Source of the DNA: Leifsonia williamsii
GTDB taxonomy: Bacteria > Actinomycetota > Actinomycetes > Actinomycetales > Microbacteriaceae
DNA length: 64,000 nucleotides
Direction of reading: 5' to 3'
Assembly (NCBI RefSeq): GCF_030433685.1
Contig: NZ_JAROCF010000001.1
Location: 2,976,001 to 3,040,000 of the forward strand
Position numbers and translations under genes: made by a program. Below are positions 43,342 through 55,471 of this stretch, piece by piece. The notes below the pieces were generated by a model. That model saw only the letters and a list, made by a program, of their open reading frames with translations, searched no databases and had not been told where the DNA came from. Position 1 is the stretch's first letter. Each line of letters opens with the position of its first letter.

Positions 43342-43938
43342 TTGGCGAAACGACAGAACCCGGAGACCGAGGCGCAGACGCCCGTCGCCGAGACCCCAGA
43401 AGAAACGGCCGAGCGGCTCAGGCAGGGCAAGAACGCCCCGACGCCGAGCCGCCGTGAGCAGGAGGCCGCCCGCAAGCGGCCGCTCGTGCCGAACGACCGC
43501 AAGGAGGCGGCCCGTCAGGCGCGGGTGAAGACGCAGGAGGCCCGCGAGAAGGCCCGCGTCGGCATGGCGAACGGCGACGAGCGCTACCTGACCCAGCGCG
43601 ACCGCGGCCCGCAGCGCCGCTACGTGCGCGACTATGTCGACGCCCGGTTCTCCATCGGCGAGTTCCTGATCCCCGTGATGCTCGTCGTCATCGTGCTCAG
43701 CTTCCTGCCGTGGGCGTTCCTGCAGGTGTGGGCGCTGTTCGCGCTGTGGGGCTTCTTCCTCATCGCGGTCATCGACTGCATCATCCTCGGCTTCATCGTG
43801 ACGCGCCGCATCGGCGACAAGTTCGGCAAGACCAAGGTCGAGCGCGGGCTGCGCTGGTACGCGGCCATGCGCGCGCTGCAGCTGCGCGTCATGCGCCTGC
43901 CGAAGCCGCAGGTCAAGCGCGGCCAGTACCCGAGCTGA
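43342..43938 (+). CDS. DUF3043 family membrane protein
   Basis: The 198-residue protein starts with a charged, probably disordered segment of about 95 residues. The conserved RYLTQRDRGPQRRYVRDYVDARFSIGEF region follows, then two membrane helices (about 113-135 and 139-157) and a basic tail. This order is diagnostic, in my recollection, of actinobacterial DUF3043, whose function is unknown. The start is TTG 43342 with GAAGG upstream. Only 1 nt separates its stop from the RNase HI GTG start, so the two are coupled. Confidence 0.82.
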   Translation: MAKRQNPETEAQTPVAETPEETAERLRQGKNAPTPSRREQEAARKRPLVPNDRKEAARQARVKTQEAREKARVGMANGDERYLTQRDRGPQRRYVRDYVDARFSIGEFLIPVMLVVIVLSFLPWAFLQVWALFALWGFFLIAVIDCIILGFIVTRRIGDKFGKTKVERGLRWYAAMRALQLRVMRLPKPQVKRGQYPS

Positions 43939-43939
43939 C

Positions 43940-44881
43940 GTGACGATCGTCGCTGCCGCCGACGGCTCCGCCCTCGGCAATCCCGGCCCGGCCGGCTGGG
44001 CCTGGTACGTCGACGACGACCGTTGGTCGGCCGGAGGCTGGCCGCACGGCACCAACAATCAGGGCGAGCTCATGGCGGTCATCGACCTCCTCGAGTCCAC
44101 CGCGCACGTCGACGACGACCTGCGCATCCTGTGCGACAGCCAGTACGTCATCAACGCCGTCACCAAGTGGATGGCGGGCTGGAAGCGCAAGGGCTGGCGC
44201 AAGGCCGACGGCGCCCCCGTGCTCAACCGCGAGCTGCTGGAGCGGCTCGACCGCGCCCTCCACGGCCGCAGCTACACGTTCGAATGGGTGAAGGGGCACG
44301 CCGGCCACGAGCTGAACGAGGCCGCCGACCAGCGCGCCCGCGCCGTCGCGACCGCGTACCAGAAGGGCGACCCGATCCCGATCGGACCCGGCTGGCCGAA
44401 CGCTGCCGAGGAGGCTGCCCTGGGCCGCGGCTCATCGGCCGCTGCTCCGGCGCCTGCGCCTGCTCCGACCGGCACGGACGACGCCGCGCTCGAGTTCGAC
44501 CTCTTCGACGGCCTCCCTCCCGAGGAGATCGGCCGCCCGGAGTCCGAGGAGGCGCTCGTCGCGCGGCTGGAGCGGGAGCTGCTCGAGCCCGCGGTGCGCA
44601 GCGACGCGTCGCGGCTCGCCGAGCTGCTCCACCCCGACTTCGAGGAGATCGGGCGCAGCGGACGACTCTGGGGGCGCGACGCGCTGATCCAGGCCCTCGG
44701 CGACGAGCGGCCTTCCGCCGTCGGGATCGAGGTCCTCGGCACGGAGCGCGTGGCCGACGGGGTCATCCTGCTCACGGCCCGCACGAGCGACGACCGCGGC
44801 GACAGCCTCCGCAGCTCCCTCTGGGTGCGGACCGGGTCGCGTTGGCGCCTACGCTTCCACCAGGGGACGCCGGAGGCGTAG
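43940..44881 (+). CDS. rnhA: Ribonuclease HI fused to a C-terminal NTF2-like (DUF4440) domain
   Basis: Residues 1-150 are a complete RNase HI that cuts the RNA strand of RNA-DNA hybrids; the D-E-D-D catalytic set is Asp8, Glu43, Asp66 and Asp130. An Ala/Pro-rich linker (about 165-185) leads to a second domain at about 205-310. Its pattern (LLEPAVRSDASRLAELLHPD, then EIGRSGRLWGRDALI and WRLRFHQGT) is that of the DUF4440/NTF2-like superfamily. Such a fusion is not part of the standard enzyme; its role is unknown. The last 33 bp overlap the convergent pyrD gene. Confidence 0.88.
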   Translation: MTIVAAADGSALGNPGPAGWAWYVDDDRWSAGGWPHGTNNQGELMAVIDLLESTAHVDDDLRILCDSQYVINAVTKWMAGWKRKGWRKADGAPVLNRELLERLDRALHGRSYTFEWVKGHAGHELNEAADQRARAVATAYQKGDPIPIGPGWPNAAEEAALGRGSSAAAPAPAPAPTGTDDAALEFDLFDGLPPEEIGRPESEEALVARLERELLEPAVRSDASRLAELLHPDFEEIGRSGRLWGRDALIQALGDERPSAVGIEVLGTERVADGVILLTARTSDDRGDSLRSSLWVRTGSRWRLRFHQGTPEA

Positions 44882-45892
44882 CAGGCCGCGGTTGATCTGC
44901 CGCGCCCACAGCGGACCGCGGTAGAGGAACGCCGTGTAGCCCTGGACCAGGGTCGCTCCGGCGTCGAGTCGCTCCTGCACGTCTTCTGCGGTCTCCACGC
45001 CCCCGACCGAGATGACGCACAGCTCGGCGGGCACGTTGGCGCGGATCAGGCGCAGGACCTCCAGCGAGCGGGCGGCGAGCGGTGCGCCGGAGAGCCCTCC
45101 AGCGCCGGCTGCGTCGACGACGGCCGGGTCGGTGCGGAGTCCGTCGCGCGCGATGGTCGTGTTGGTCGCGATGATGCCGGCGAGGCCCAGGTCGACGGCG
45201 AGGCCCGCGATCTTCGCGACCTGCTCGTCGGTGAGGTCGGGCGCGATCTTCACCAGCAGCGGGGTGTCGCACGCCACCTCCTTCACGGCCGTCAGCAGCG
45301 GGGCGAGGAGGTCGAGCTCCTGCAGCCCGCGCAGCCCGGGCGTGTTCGGCGAGCTGACATTGACGACGAGGTAGTCGGCCACCGGAGCGAGCGCGCGGGC
45401 GCTGGTCAGGTAGTCGGCGGTCGCGTCCTCGACGGCGACCACGCGGCTCTTGCCGATGTTCACGCCGAGCACAGGGCGGCGCCGCGCGCGGCGGACCCGC
45501 AGCAGGCGGTTCGCCGCGGCGCCCGCACCGTGGTTGTTGAAGCCCATCCGGTTGATCACCGCACGATCCGGGATCAGGCGGAACAGCCGAGGCTTGTCGT
45601 TGCCCGGCTGCGGGCGCGCGGTCAGCGTGCCGACCTCCACATGGCCGAATCCCAGAGCGCCGAGGCCCAGCACCCCTTCGCCGTCCTTGTCGAAGCCGGC
45701 CGCGACGCCGAACGGCGAGTCGAACCGCAGCCCGAGCGCCTCCACCGCCAGCGACGGGTCGGGCGCGGTGAAGCGGCGCACCACTCCCCCGAGGCCGACA
45801 GCCGGCAGCGCCCGGATCACGACGAACGCGAGATGGTGCGCCTGCTCGGGGTCGAGCTTGGACAGGACGTGGGTGAAGAGTGCGCGATACAT
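44849..45892 (-). CDS. pyrD: Dihydroorotate dehydrogenase, quinone-dependent (class 2)
   Basis: PyrD oxidises dihydroorotate to orotate with FMN and passes electrons to the membrane quinone pool, linking pyrimidine synthesis with respiration. The 347 residues have an N-terminal amphipathic helix (MYRALFTHVLSKLDPEQAHHLAF), FGVAAGFDKDGEGV, NRMGFNNHGA, the catalytic-base Ser in VNVSSPNTPGLR, VKIAPDLTD and the FMN phosphate loop ISVGGVETAED. Its 3' end overlaps the RNase HI gene on the other strand. Confidence 0.96.
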   Translation of the reverse strand: MYRALFTHVLSKLDPEQAHHLAFVVIRALPAVGLGGVVRRFTAPDPSLAVEALGLRFDSPFGVAAGFDKDGEGVLGLGALGFGHVEVGTLTARPQPGNDKPRLFRLIPDRAVINRMGFNNHGAGAAANRLLRVRRARRRPVLGVNIGKSRVVAVEDATADYLTSARALAPVADYLVVNVSSPNTPGLRGLQELDLLAPLLTAVKEVACDTPLLVKIAPDLTDEQVAKIAGLAVDLGLAGIIATNTTIARDGLRTDPAVVDAAGAGGLSGAPLAARSLEVLRLIRANVPAELCVISVGGVETAEDVQERLDAGATLVQGYTAFLYRGPLWARQINRGLLRLRRPLVEA

Positions 45893-45953
45893 GCCAGCTA
45901 CGAGACTAGCGGGCGGCGCGCCACCGCTCCGTCACGCGCACGATGCGAGGCGA

Positions 45954-46427
45954 TCAGGCCTGCGCGTCGACGGGCTCGCCGTGGTGCGACAGGCGGAGCT
46001 GGCCGATGGCGGTCTCGAAGTCCTCGAGCGAGTCGAACGCCTGGTAGACGCTCGCGAAGCGCAGGTAGGCGACCTCGTCGAGCTCGCGCAGCTCCGGAAG
46101 GATGGCCAGCCCGATGTCGTTCGCGTCGATCTGCGAGGCGCCGGTGGAGCGGATGGTCTCCTCCACCTTCTGCGCCAGCACCGCCAGGTCGGAGTCGGTC
46201 ACCGGACGGCCCTGGCACGCCTTGCGCACGCCGAGCACGATCTTCTCGCGGCTGAACGGCTCCACGACGCCCGAGCGCTTGATCACGCTGAGGCTCGCGG
46301 TCTCGGTGGTCGAGAAGCGGCGGCCGCACTCGGGGCACTGCCGCCGGCGACGGATGGAGAGTCCGTCGTCGCTCGTCCGCGAGTCGATGACGCGGGAGTC
46401 GGGGTGGCGGCAGAAAGGACAGAACAT
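45954..46427 (-). CDS. nrdR: Transcriptional repressor NrdR
   Basis: NrdR senses ATP/dATP and represses ribonucleotide reductase genes. The 157 residues have an N-terminal zinc ribbon (Cys3, Cys6, Cys31, Cys34) and an ATP-cone (about 48-138, with [16 protein letters not shown]). A TAGAAT -10 box ends 6 nt before the ATG. No nrd genes or convincing NrdR boxes were seen in the window. It lies between hisD and pyrD on the same strand. Confidence 0.97.
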   Translation of the reverse strand: MFCPFCRHPDSRVIDSRTSDDGLSIRRRRQCPECGRRFSTTETASLSVIKRSGVVEPFSREKIVLGVRKACQGRPVTDSDLAVLAQKVEETIRSTGASQIDANDIGLAILPELRELDEVAYLRFASVYQAFDSLEDFETAIGQLRLSHHGEPVDAQA

Positions 46428-46433
46428 GGCTGG

Positions 46434-46439
46434 ATTCTA
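46434..46439 (-). promoter_or_regulatory. -10 box (TAGAAT), leaderless nrdR promoter
   Basis: TAGAAT on the minus strand ends 6 nt before the nrdR ATG at 46427, inside the short hisD-nrdR spacer. Confidence 0.5.
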
Positions 46440-46468
46440 CCGGCCGCGGCTGGGGATCGGGCGGAGGG

Positions 46469-47776
46469 TCAGCCGTTGAAGCGCACGGTCACGGCCTCGC
46501 CGTGCGCGGGCAGGTCCTCGGCCCCCGAGAGCGCGACGATGCGGTCGGCGACGCCGCGCAGAGCCTCCCGGTCGTATCGGATGACCTGCTGCGGGCGCAG
46601 GAACGAGTACGCGCCGAGGCCCGGCGAGAACCGCGCCTGTCCGCCGGTCGGGAGCACGTGGTTCGAGCCGGCGAGGTAGTCGCCGAGGCTGACCGGCGAG
46701 CTCGGGCCGACGAAGATCGCGCCCGCGTTCTGGATCAGCGCGAGCAGCGCGTCGGTGTCGGCGGTCTGCAGCTCGAGGTGCTCCGGACCGTAGGCGTTGC
46801 TGAAGGCGGCCGCGGCGGCGAGGTCGTCGACCAGCACGACGCCGGACTGCTGTCCGCCCAGCGCCGTCCGCACGCGGTCGGCGTGGCGGGTCGCGGCGAC
46901 CAGCGGCTCCAGCTCGGCGCGGACGCGGTCGGCGAAGGCGGGGCTGTCGGTGACCAGCAAGGAGGCCGCGGCCTCGTCGTGCTCGGCCTGACTGATCAGG
47001 TCGGCGGCGACGTAGCGGGCGTCCGCGGTGTCGTCGGCGATCACGAGGATCTCGGTGGTGCCGGCCTCGGAGTCGATGCCGGTCTGGCCGCGCACCACGC
47101 GCTTCGCGGCGGCGACGTAGATGTTGCCGGGGCCGGTGATCACCTGGACCGGGTCGAGGCCGAGGCCGTCGACACCGTAGGCCAGCGCGCCGATCGCTCC
47201 GGCGCCTCCCATCGCGTAGACCTCGTCGATGCCGAGCAGGCCTGCGGCGCCCAGGATGACGGGGTGCACGGCGCCGCCGAACGCGCGCTGGGGAGGACTC
47301 GCCAGTGCGACGGAGGCGACGCCTGCGACCTGAGCGGGGACCGCGTTCATGACGACCGACGACGGATAGACGGCCTTGCCACCCGGAACATACAGGCCGG
47401 CGCGCTCGACCGGCTGCCACCGCTGCGCGATGACGGCGCCGGGTCCGATGCGCGTCTCGGCGGGCGGCGGTACCTGCGCGGCGGTCGCCTGCCGGACGCG
47501 GGCGATCGCCTCCTCCAGAGCCTCGCGCACCTCGGCCGGCAGCGCCTCCACCGCGGCGGCGATGTCGGCGGCCGGGACGCGCACGGAGGCAGGCACGACG
47601 CCGTCGAACCGGGACGCCTGCTCCGCGAGGGCCGCCGCGCCGCGGGCGCGCACATCGTCGATGAGCTCAGCCGCGACATGCATGGCCGCCTGCACGTCCA
47701 CCACGGGACGCGGGACGAGGCGCTCGAAGGCGGCGCGAGTAGGCTGGACTCCGCGGAGGTCGATGGTCTGCATCAT
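46469..47776 (-). CDS. hisD: Histidinol dehydrogenase
   Basis: HisD performs the last two oxidations of histidine synthesis with NAD and zinc. The 435 residues show the family motifs AGLYVPGGKAVYPSSVVMNA, VITGPGNIYVAAAKR, DLISQAEHDE (catalytic Glu/His), and SNHVLPTGGQARF for zinc and substrate. Two tandem ATG codons start the frame (47776 and 47773). TAGGCT lies 9 nt before the first, close to but not the exact leaderless spacing. Other his genes are not in the window. Confidence 0.96.
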   Translation of the reverse strand: MMQTIDLRGVQPTRAAFERLVPRPVVDVQAAMHVAAELIDDVRARGAAALAEQASRFDGVVPASVRVPAADIAAAVEALPAEVREALEEAIARVRQATAAQVPPPAETRIGPGAVIAQRWQPVERAGLYVPGGKAVYPSSVVMNAVPAQVAGVASVALASPPQRAFGGAVHPVILGAAGLLGIDEVYAMGGAGAIGALAYGVDGLGLDPVQVITGPGNIYVAAAKRVVRGQTGIDSEAGTTEILVIADDTADARYVAADLISQAEHDEAAASLLVTDSPAFADRVRAELEPLVAATRHADRVRTALGGQQSGVVLVDDLAAAAAFSNAYGPEHLELQTADTDALLALIQNAGAIFVGPSSPVSLGDYLAGSNHVLPTGGQARFSPGLGAYSFLRPQQVIRYDREALRGVADRIVALSGAEDLPAHGEAVTVRFNG

Positions 47777-47855
47777 GGCCCGTCAAGCCTAACGGCAATC
47801 ACCGGGCGGCCCCTCCCGGGAATATCCCCTCGCGAACGGCCCTTCTCACCAACGT

Positions 47856-48377
47856 ATGAACAGCGCAGCCCCCGTGCCTCCGACCGACCCGACGCCCGAC
47901 CTTTCCGCGTTCCGCCAGGCCTTCCGCCGGCACGCCGCGGGGGTCGCGATCGTCACGGCCCTGACGCCGGAGGGCGAGCCGGTCGGGTTCACGGCGACGT
48001 CGCTGGCCTCGCTCGCGGCGGTGCCGCCGCTCGCCACGTTCAACATGGCCCTGTCGGCATCGAGCTGGCCGGCGATCGCCGAGACCGACCGCGTCGTCAT
48101 CCACATGCTGGGGGCGGGCAACAAGCCGACAGCCGAGATCCTGTCGGCCGACAACAGCCGCCGCTTCGACGGCGACCACTGGTACCGCGGGCCGCACGGC
48201 CTCCCAATCATCAAGGACGTGACGGCGTGGATGGTCGGCCGCATCGTCGAGCGCGTCGCCGTGCACAACAGCGCGGTCGTCGTCGTGCAGATCGAGGGCG
48301 GCGAGCTGGGCGCGGAGGACGCACCGCTGCTGTACCACGAGCGGCGCTACCACCGCCCGGCCGAGCTCGACGACTGA
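47856..48377 (+). CDS. Flavin reductase-like domain protein (FMN-binding)
   Basis: The 173-residue protein matches the flavin reductase/HpaC-type split-barrel family, with FRRHAAGVAIVTALTPEGEPVG, FTATSLASLAAVPPLATFNM (the FMN-binding loop) and DRVVIHMLG. Such proteins provide reduced FMN to monooxygenases or act alone; no partner oxygenase is nearby. The ATG at 47856 has no clear ribosome-binding site. It converges on dnaE, with a large palindrome between. Confidence 0.85.
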   Translation: MNSAAPVPPTDPTPDLSAFRQAFRRHAAGVAIVTALTPEGEPVGFTATSLASLAAVPPLATFNMALSASSWPAIAETDRVVIHMLGAGNKPTAEILSADNSRRFDGDHWYRGPHGLPIIKDVTAWMVGRIVERVAVHNSAVVVVQIEGGELGAEDAPLLYHERRYHRPAELDD

Positions 48378-48388
48378 CCCTCCGCCGC

Positions 48389-48451
48389 CCTACATTCGTG
48401 CCGAATGTACGCTTTGGGGCCGCCAAAACGCACATTCGGCACGAATGTAGG
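48389..48451. terminator. Composite 29-bp palindrome between convergent genes
   Basis: The arms at 48389-48417 and 48423-48451 match at 27 of 29 positions around a 5-nt loop. Each arm contains its own small inverted repeat: ACATTCG-TGC-CGAATGT on the left and ACATTCG-GCA-CGAATGT on the right. It occupies almost the whole gap between the flavin reductase and dnaE stops and is a likely bidirectional terminator or a mobile palindromic element. Confidence 0.65.
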
Positions 48452-48456
48452 CGGGA

Positions 48457-51972
<3,516 letters not shown>

Positions 51973-51996
51973 GAGTGAGACAAGCCTACGTCGGAC

Positions 51997-52917
51997 CTAC
52001 GACTCTCGGAGGACGTCCAAGGCGTGTTGCAGGTCGTCCGGATACGTCGTCGTGAACGTCACCCACTCCCCCGTCGCCGGGTGCTCGAAGGCGAGCTGGA
52101 CGGCGTGCAGCCACTGCCGCGTGAGACCCAGCCGGGACGACAGCGCGGGATCGGCGCCGTACATCGCGTCGCCGACGCAGGGGTGCCGCTGCGCCGCCAT
52201 GTGGACGCGGATCTGGTGCGTGCGGCCCGTCTCGAGGTGGATCTCCAGCAGGCTCGCCGCCGGGAACGCCTCGATGGTCTCGTAGTGCGTGACGGACGGT
52301 TTGCCGCCGGCGACGACGGCGAACTTCCAGTCGGAGCGCGGGTGACGGCCGATCGGGGCGTCGATGGTGCCGGTGAGCGGGTCGGGGTGGCCCTGCACCA
52401 CGGCGTGGTAGATCTTCTCGACGGTGCGGTCGTGGAAGGCGCGCTTCAGGTGCGTGTATGCGCGCTCGGACTTGGCGACCACCATCAGACCGCTGGTGCC
52501 CGCATCGAGGCGGTGCACGATCCCGGCGCGCTCGGCGGCGCCCGACGTCGAGATGCGGAAGCCGGCGGCGGCCAGCGCGCCGAGGACCGTCGGGCCCTCC
52601 CAGCCGACCGAGGGATGGGCGGCGACGCCCACCGGCTTGTCGATGACGACGATGTCGTCGTCGTCGTGCACGATCGTGAGCTCCGGCACGGCGATGGGGA
52701 CGATCCGCACCTCCTCGCGCGGCTGCCACGACACCTCGAGCCACGAGCCGCCGGGCAGGCGGTCGGACTTGTCGACCGCACGGCCGTCGACGGTCACGCC
52801 GCCGGCCTCCACGATCTCGGCCGCGAAGCTGCGCGAGAAGCCGAGGAGCTTGGCGAGCCCCGCGTCGACGCGCGAGCCGTCCAGTCCGTCGGGGATGGGG
52901 AAGCTGCGCGACTCCAC
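51997..52917 (-). CDS. RluD-family 23S rRNA pseudouridine synthase
   Basis: The 306 residues have an N-terminal S4 RNA-binding domain (about 12-75) and a RluA/RluD catalytic domain with the catalytic Asp in [18 protein letters not shown] and [13 protein letters not shown]. It isomerises uridines in the helix 69 region of 23S rRNA if it acts like RluD; the exact target is not proven. The GTG start shares its G with the last base of the lspA stop (TAGTG), which implies translational coupling. Confidence 0.92.
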   Translation of the reverse strand: MESRSFPIPDGLDGSRVDAGLAKLLGFSRSFAAEIVEAGGVTVDGRAVDKSDRLPGGSWLEVSWQPREEVRIVPIAVPELTIVHDDDDIVVIDKPVGVAAHPSVGWEGPTVLGALAAAGFRISTSGAAERAGIVHRLDAGTSGLMVVAKSERAYTHLKRAFHDRTVEKIYHAVVQGHPDPLTGTIDAPIGRHPRSDWKFAVVAGGKPSVTHYETIEAFPAASLLEIHLETGRTHQIRVHMAAQRHPCVGDAMYGADPALSSRLGLTRQWLHAVQLAFEHPATGEWVTFTTTYPDDLQHALDVLRES

Positions 52918-53528
52918 TAGCTCTGCGGCTTCTCGGGGTTCTCGGAGGGCACGGGGTTCTCGGAGGCCGCGGGCTCGTCCACCGCGTCGTCGCCGTCGAC
53001 CGGGTCGACGTCGCGGTCGGAGCGGCGCCCGTCGAGTCCGATGCCGCGGATGGTGAGGATCAGGAACAGCACCATGCTCGACACGATCGCGACGTCGGCG
53101 AGGTTGAAGATCGCCGGCAGGAGCGGGATCTGCAGGAAGTCGACGACGTGGCCGACGCCGAAGCCCGGCTCGCGGAACAGCCGGTCGGTCAGGTTGCCCA
53201 GCAGTCCGCCGAGCAGGAGCCCGAAGAGGATCGCCCAGGCGACCGAGCGGATGCGCGGCGCGTACCAGATGACGAAGCCGAGCACGCCGACGCCGACGAT
53301 GGAGAAGATCCAGGTGGAACCGCTGCCGATCGAGAAGGCGGCACCGGCGTTCTTGACGAAGTGGAACTGGAGGAGCTGGCCGAGCACCTCGACCTGCTGG
53401 CCCTCGTACAGGTTCGAGACGACCAGGACCTTGGCGACCTGGTCGACGAGGTACACGCAGAGCGCGACCACCGCCAGGATCGCCAAGGCCCGGGCGCTGA
53501 CCTTGGGCCGGGAGGGACTAGCCTCCAA
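52917..53528 (-). CDS. lspA: Lipoprotein signal peptidase (signal peptidase II)
   Basis: LspA cleaves lipoprotein signals before the lipidated cysteine, for example that of CtaC. The 203 residues have four membrane helices and the aspartic-protease pair Asp130 (GHVVDFLQ) and Asp145 (FNLADVAI), plus [12 protein letters not shown] roughly 35-residue acidic Pro/Glu tail ([13 protein letters not shown]) extends beyond the last helix. The assigned TTG start at 53528 overlaps the divIVA end by 11 nt; GGAGG lies just inside the frame, so the true start is uncertain and could be an internal TTG about 14 codons later. Confidence 0.93.
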   Translation of the reverse strand: MEASPSRPKVSARALAILAVVALCVYLVDQVAKVLVVSNLYEGQQVEVLGQLLQFHFVKNAGAAFSIGSGSTWIFSIVGVGVLGFVIWYAPRIRSVAWAILFGLLLGGLLGNLTDRLFREPGFGVGHVVDFLQIPLLPAIFNLADVAIVSSMVLFLILTIRGIGLDGRRSDRDVDPVDGDDAVDEPAASENPVPSENPEKPQS

Positions 53529-54333
53529 AGCCGGGGAAGACCGGGGGCTGCGTGCTGCCCTCGTTCTGGCTGGAGCTGTCGGAGCCCGCGGAGACGGGAG
53601 CAGGCAGGGAGGCGCCGGCGTTCACCGAGGCGGTCTGGCGGTTCTGGCCGAAGCCGGAGCCCCCGCCGACCGACTGGGAGTCGAGGTCGCGCAGCTGGCC
53701 CTCGATGTAGCCCTTGAGGCCCTGGCGGTAGTCGCGCTCGAAGCTGCGCAGTTCGTCGATGCGGCGCTCGAGTTCGGTGCGCTGCTGGTCGAGGGCGCTG
53801 ATCTGGGCGCGCTGCTTCGACTCGGCCTCGGCGACGATGCGGGCGGCGGTGGCGTGCCCCTCCGCGATGAGCGCGTCGCGCTTCTCGACACCCTCGCGCA
53901 CGTGCTCCTCGTGGAGGCGGCGCGCGAGCTGGAGCAGGTTGTTCGTCGCGTTCGGGTCGTTGGCGTCGGTCGCGCCGAAGGCCGGCGCGGGCGCGGCGGC
54001 GGCGGCAGGGGCGGGAGCGGCGGCGGCCTGCTGCTGCGCGGCGGCGAGGCGCTGCTTGAGCTCGTCGTTCTCCTGCTTGAGGCGGTTGAGCTCGCCGGAG
54101 TCGACGGCGGGGGCCTGGGCGGCGGCGGCGGAGCCTCCGCTGCGCTGCAGCTCGGCGATGCGGGAGTCGGCGGCCACGAGACGCTGCTTGAGCTCCTCGT
54201 TCTCCTGGTTCAGGCGACGCAGCTCGACGACGACCTCGTCGAGGAAGTCGTCGACCTCGTCCTGGTCATAGCCCTCACGGAACTTCGTCGGTTGGAACCG
54301 CTTGTTGACTACATCTTCCGGAGTCAGCGCCAT
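53518..54333 (-). CDS. divIVA: DivIVA/Wag31 polar growth protein
   Basis: This protein recruits the cell-wall machinery to poles and septa in actinobacteria and binds negatively curved membrane. The 271 residues have the conserved N-terminal lipid-binding domain (PEDVVNKRFQPTKFREGYDQDEVDDFLDE region), two coiled-coil stretches (about 30-65 and 78-95, then 135-205) separated by an Ala/Pro-rich linker, and a Gly/Ser/Pro-rich C-terminus. AAGGTGG precedes the ATG. It lies downstream of sepF and yggT, as expected for this cluster. Confidence 0.96.
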   Translation of the reverse strand: MALTPEDVVNKRFQPTKFREGYDQDEVDDFLDEVVVELRRLNQENEELKQRLVAADSRIAELQRSGGSAAAAQAPAVDSGELNRLKQENDELKQRLAAAQQQAAAAPAPAAAAAPAPAFGATDANDPNATNNLLQLARRLHEEHVREGVEKRDALIAEGHATAARIVAEAESKQRAQISALDQQRTELERRIDELRSFERDYRQGLKGYIEGQLRDLDSQSVGGGSGFGQNRQTASVNAGASLPAPVSAGSDSSSQNEGSTQPPVFPGFGG

Positions 54334-54484
54334 GGCAAGCCACCTTAGATCTTGAGAATGACGAACAAAGAGTGCGTTCAGCCAACGCTAGCAAAGTGCG
54401 CCGCGGGTGCGCACTCCGCGCCCCTCGCGGCGCGTCGGCCCATTCACCCTATAACGGGGCTCACTCACGCAACCGGAGCGACGC

Positions 54485-54781
54485 TCAGCTGAGTCCCAGA
54501 GTCACGTACAAGCCGATGATCACGACCAGCATGGTGAGGCTCCAGCCGAAATCGATCGCGACCGGCCCGAGCGACAGCGGGGGGATGATCCGGCGGAAGA
54601 AGCGGATGGGCGGGTCGGTCACCACGTACGTCGACTCCGCGAGCACGAGCCCGAACCCCTTCGGCCGCCACTGGCGGGCGAACGTGCGCACCAGGTCGAG
54701 CACGAACCGTGCCCACAGCACGAAGAAGTAGATCAGGAGGACGAAGTAGAGGACGTTCGCGATGATCGAGACGACGAGCAC
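54485..54781 (-). CDS. YggT family membrane protein
   Basis: The 98-residue protein has two membrane segments (about 5-25 and 75-96) around FARQWRPKGFGLVLAESTYVVTDPPIRFFRRIIPP, the YggT signature region. Family members sit in the division cluster between sepF and divIVA; their function is not settled. GTG 54781 is chosen because CATACT ends 6 nt before it; longer in-frame readings through the upstream terminator are implausible. Confidence 0.88.
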   Translation of the reverse strand: MLVVSIIANVLYFVLLIYFFVLWARFVLDLVRTFARQWRPKGFGLVLAESTYVVTDPPIRFFRRIIPPLSLGPVAIDFGWSLTMLVVIIGLYVTLGLS

Positions 54782-54787
54782 CTCTCC

Positions 54788-54793
54788 AGTATG
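54788..54793 (-). promoter_or_regulatory. -10 box (CATACT), possible leaderless yggT promoter
   Basis: CATACT on the minus strand ends 6 nt before GTG 54781. A hairpin at 54814-54840 just upstream supports independent transcription of yggT. Confidence 0.35.
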
Positions 54794-54813
54794 GAGTACC
54801 GCGGAGACGCGAA

Positions 54814-54840
54814 AGCGCGCCCTCGCTGGGAGGGCGCGCT
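54814..54840 (-). terminator. Hairpin terminator between sepF and yggT
   Basis: AGCGCGCCCT and AGGGCGCGCT form a 10-bp stem with a 7-nt loop, followed on the minus strand by TTCGCG. It lies 39 nt after the sepF stop. Confidence 0.65.
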
Positions 54841-54878
54841 CGCGCGGCGTCGGGACCCGGCTCGGCCGGGGCGACGAC

Positions 54879-55406
54879 TCAGGCCTGGGCGAAGAAGGAG
54901 GCGTCGACCTCGGCGTCCGCACCGCCGTGCTCGCCGGAGACGACCACGTGCGACGGGGACAGGAGGAAGACCTTGGGGGTGACGCGCTCGATCTTGCCGT
55001 AGAGGCCCTGCGACAGGCCGCTGGCGAAGTCGATGAGCCGGCGCGCGTCTCCCTCGCTCATCTGGGAGAGGTTGATGATGACCGGGATCCCCTCGCGGAA
55101 CGACTCGGCGATCGCCTGCGCGTCGCGGTACTGGCGGGGGTGGACCGTGAGGATCTCGTTCATTTCCTGTACCGATGCATTCCGTGCGGTGGACGACGAC
55201 GACTTGCGCAGCGGGGTCACCGGTGCGCGGCCGGCCACGGGGGCGACCGGAGCGGGATGGGGGACGGCCTGCACCGGCGCGGGCGCCGGGGCTGCGGTCT
55301 CGCGGCGCGGCTGGTGCTGCGCCTGCTCCTGGGGCTGCTCGTCGAACTCGAGCTCCTCGTCGGCGAGGCCGAGGTAGACCATCGTCTTCTTCAGCGGGTT
55401 GGCCAT
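54879..55406 (-). CDS. sepF: Cell division protein SepF
   Basis: SepF anchors FtsZ to the membrane in actinobacteria, which lack FtsA. The 175 residues have an N-terminal amphipathic membrane-targeting helix ([15 protein letters not shown]), an acidic/Pro/Ala linker (about 18-70) and the SepF core (about 78-165, with [19 protein letters not shown] and [17 protein letters not shown]) that binds the FtsZ C-terminal tail and polymerises. GGAGGAAG precedes the ATG. It lies 65 nt from yggS. Confidence 0.96.
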   Translation of the reverse strand: MANPLKKTMVYLGLADEELEFDEQPQEQAQHQPRRETAAPAPAPVQAVPHPAPVAPVAGRAPVTPLRKSSSSTARNASVQEMNEILTVHPRQYRDAQAIAESFREGIPVIINLSQMSEGDARRLIDFASGLSQGLYGKIERVTPKVFLLSPSHVVVSGEHGGADAEVDASFFAQA

Positions 55407-55471
55407 GCGCTTCCTCCGTGTGAACCTGTGCGCCGACGCCTCGCACGCACTCTCGAACCTTGTCTTCGAGA

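Noticed and set aside
47786..47791. TAGGCT upstream of hisD (and a similar one at 51983-51988 upstream of dnaE) as leaderless -10 boxes
   Set aside because: The gaps to the start codons are 9 and 10 nt, outside the 6-7 nt seen elsewhere. They may be promoters with very short leaders, so they were left out of the leaderless set.
54781..54922. N-terminal extension of the YggT protein upstream of GTG 54781
   Set aside because: The extension would translate through the sepF terminator hairpin and is Arg/Pro/Ser low complexity.
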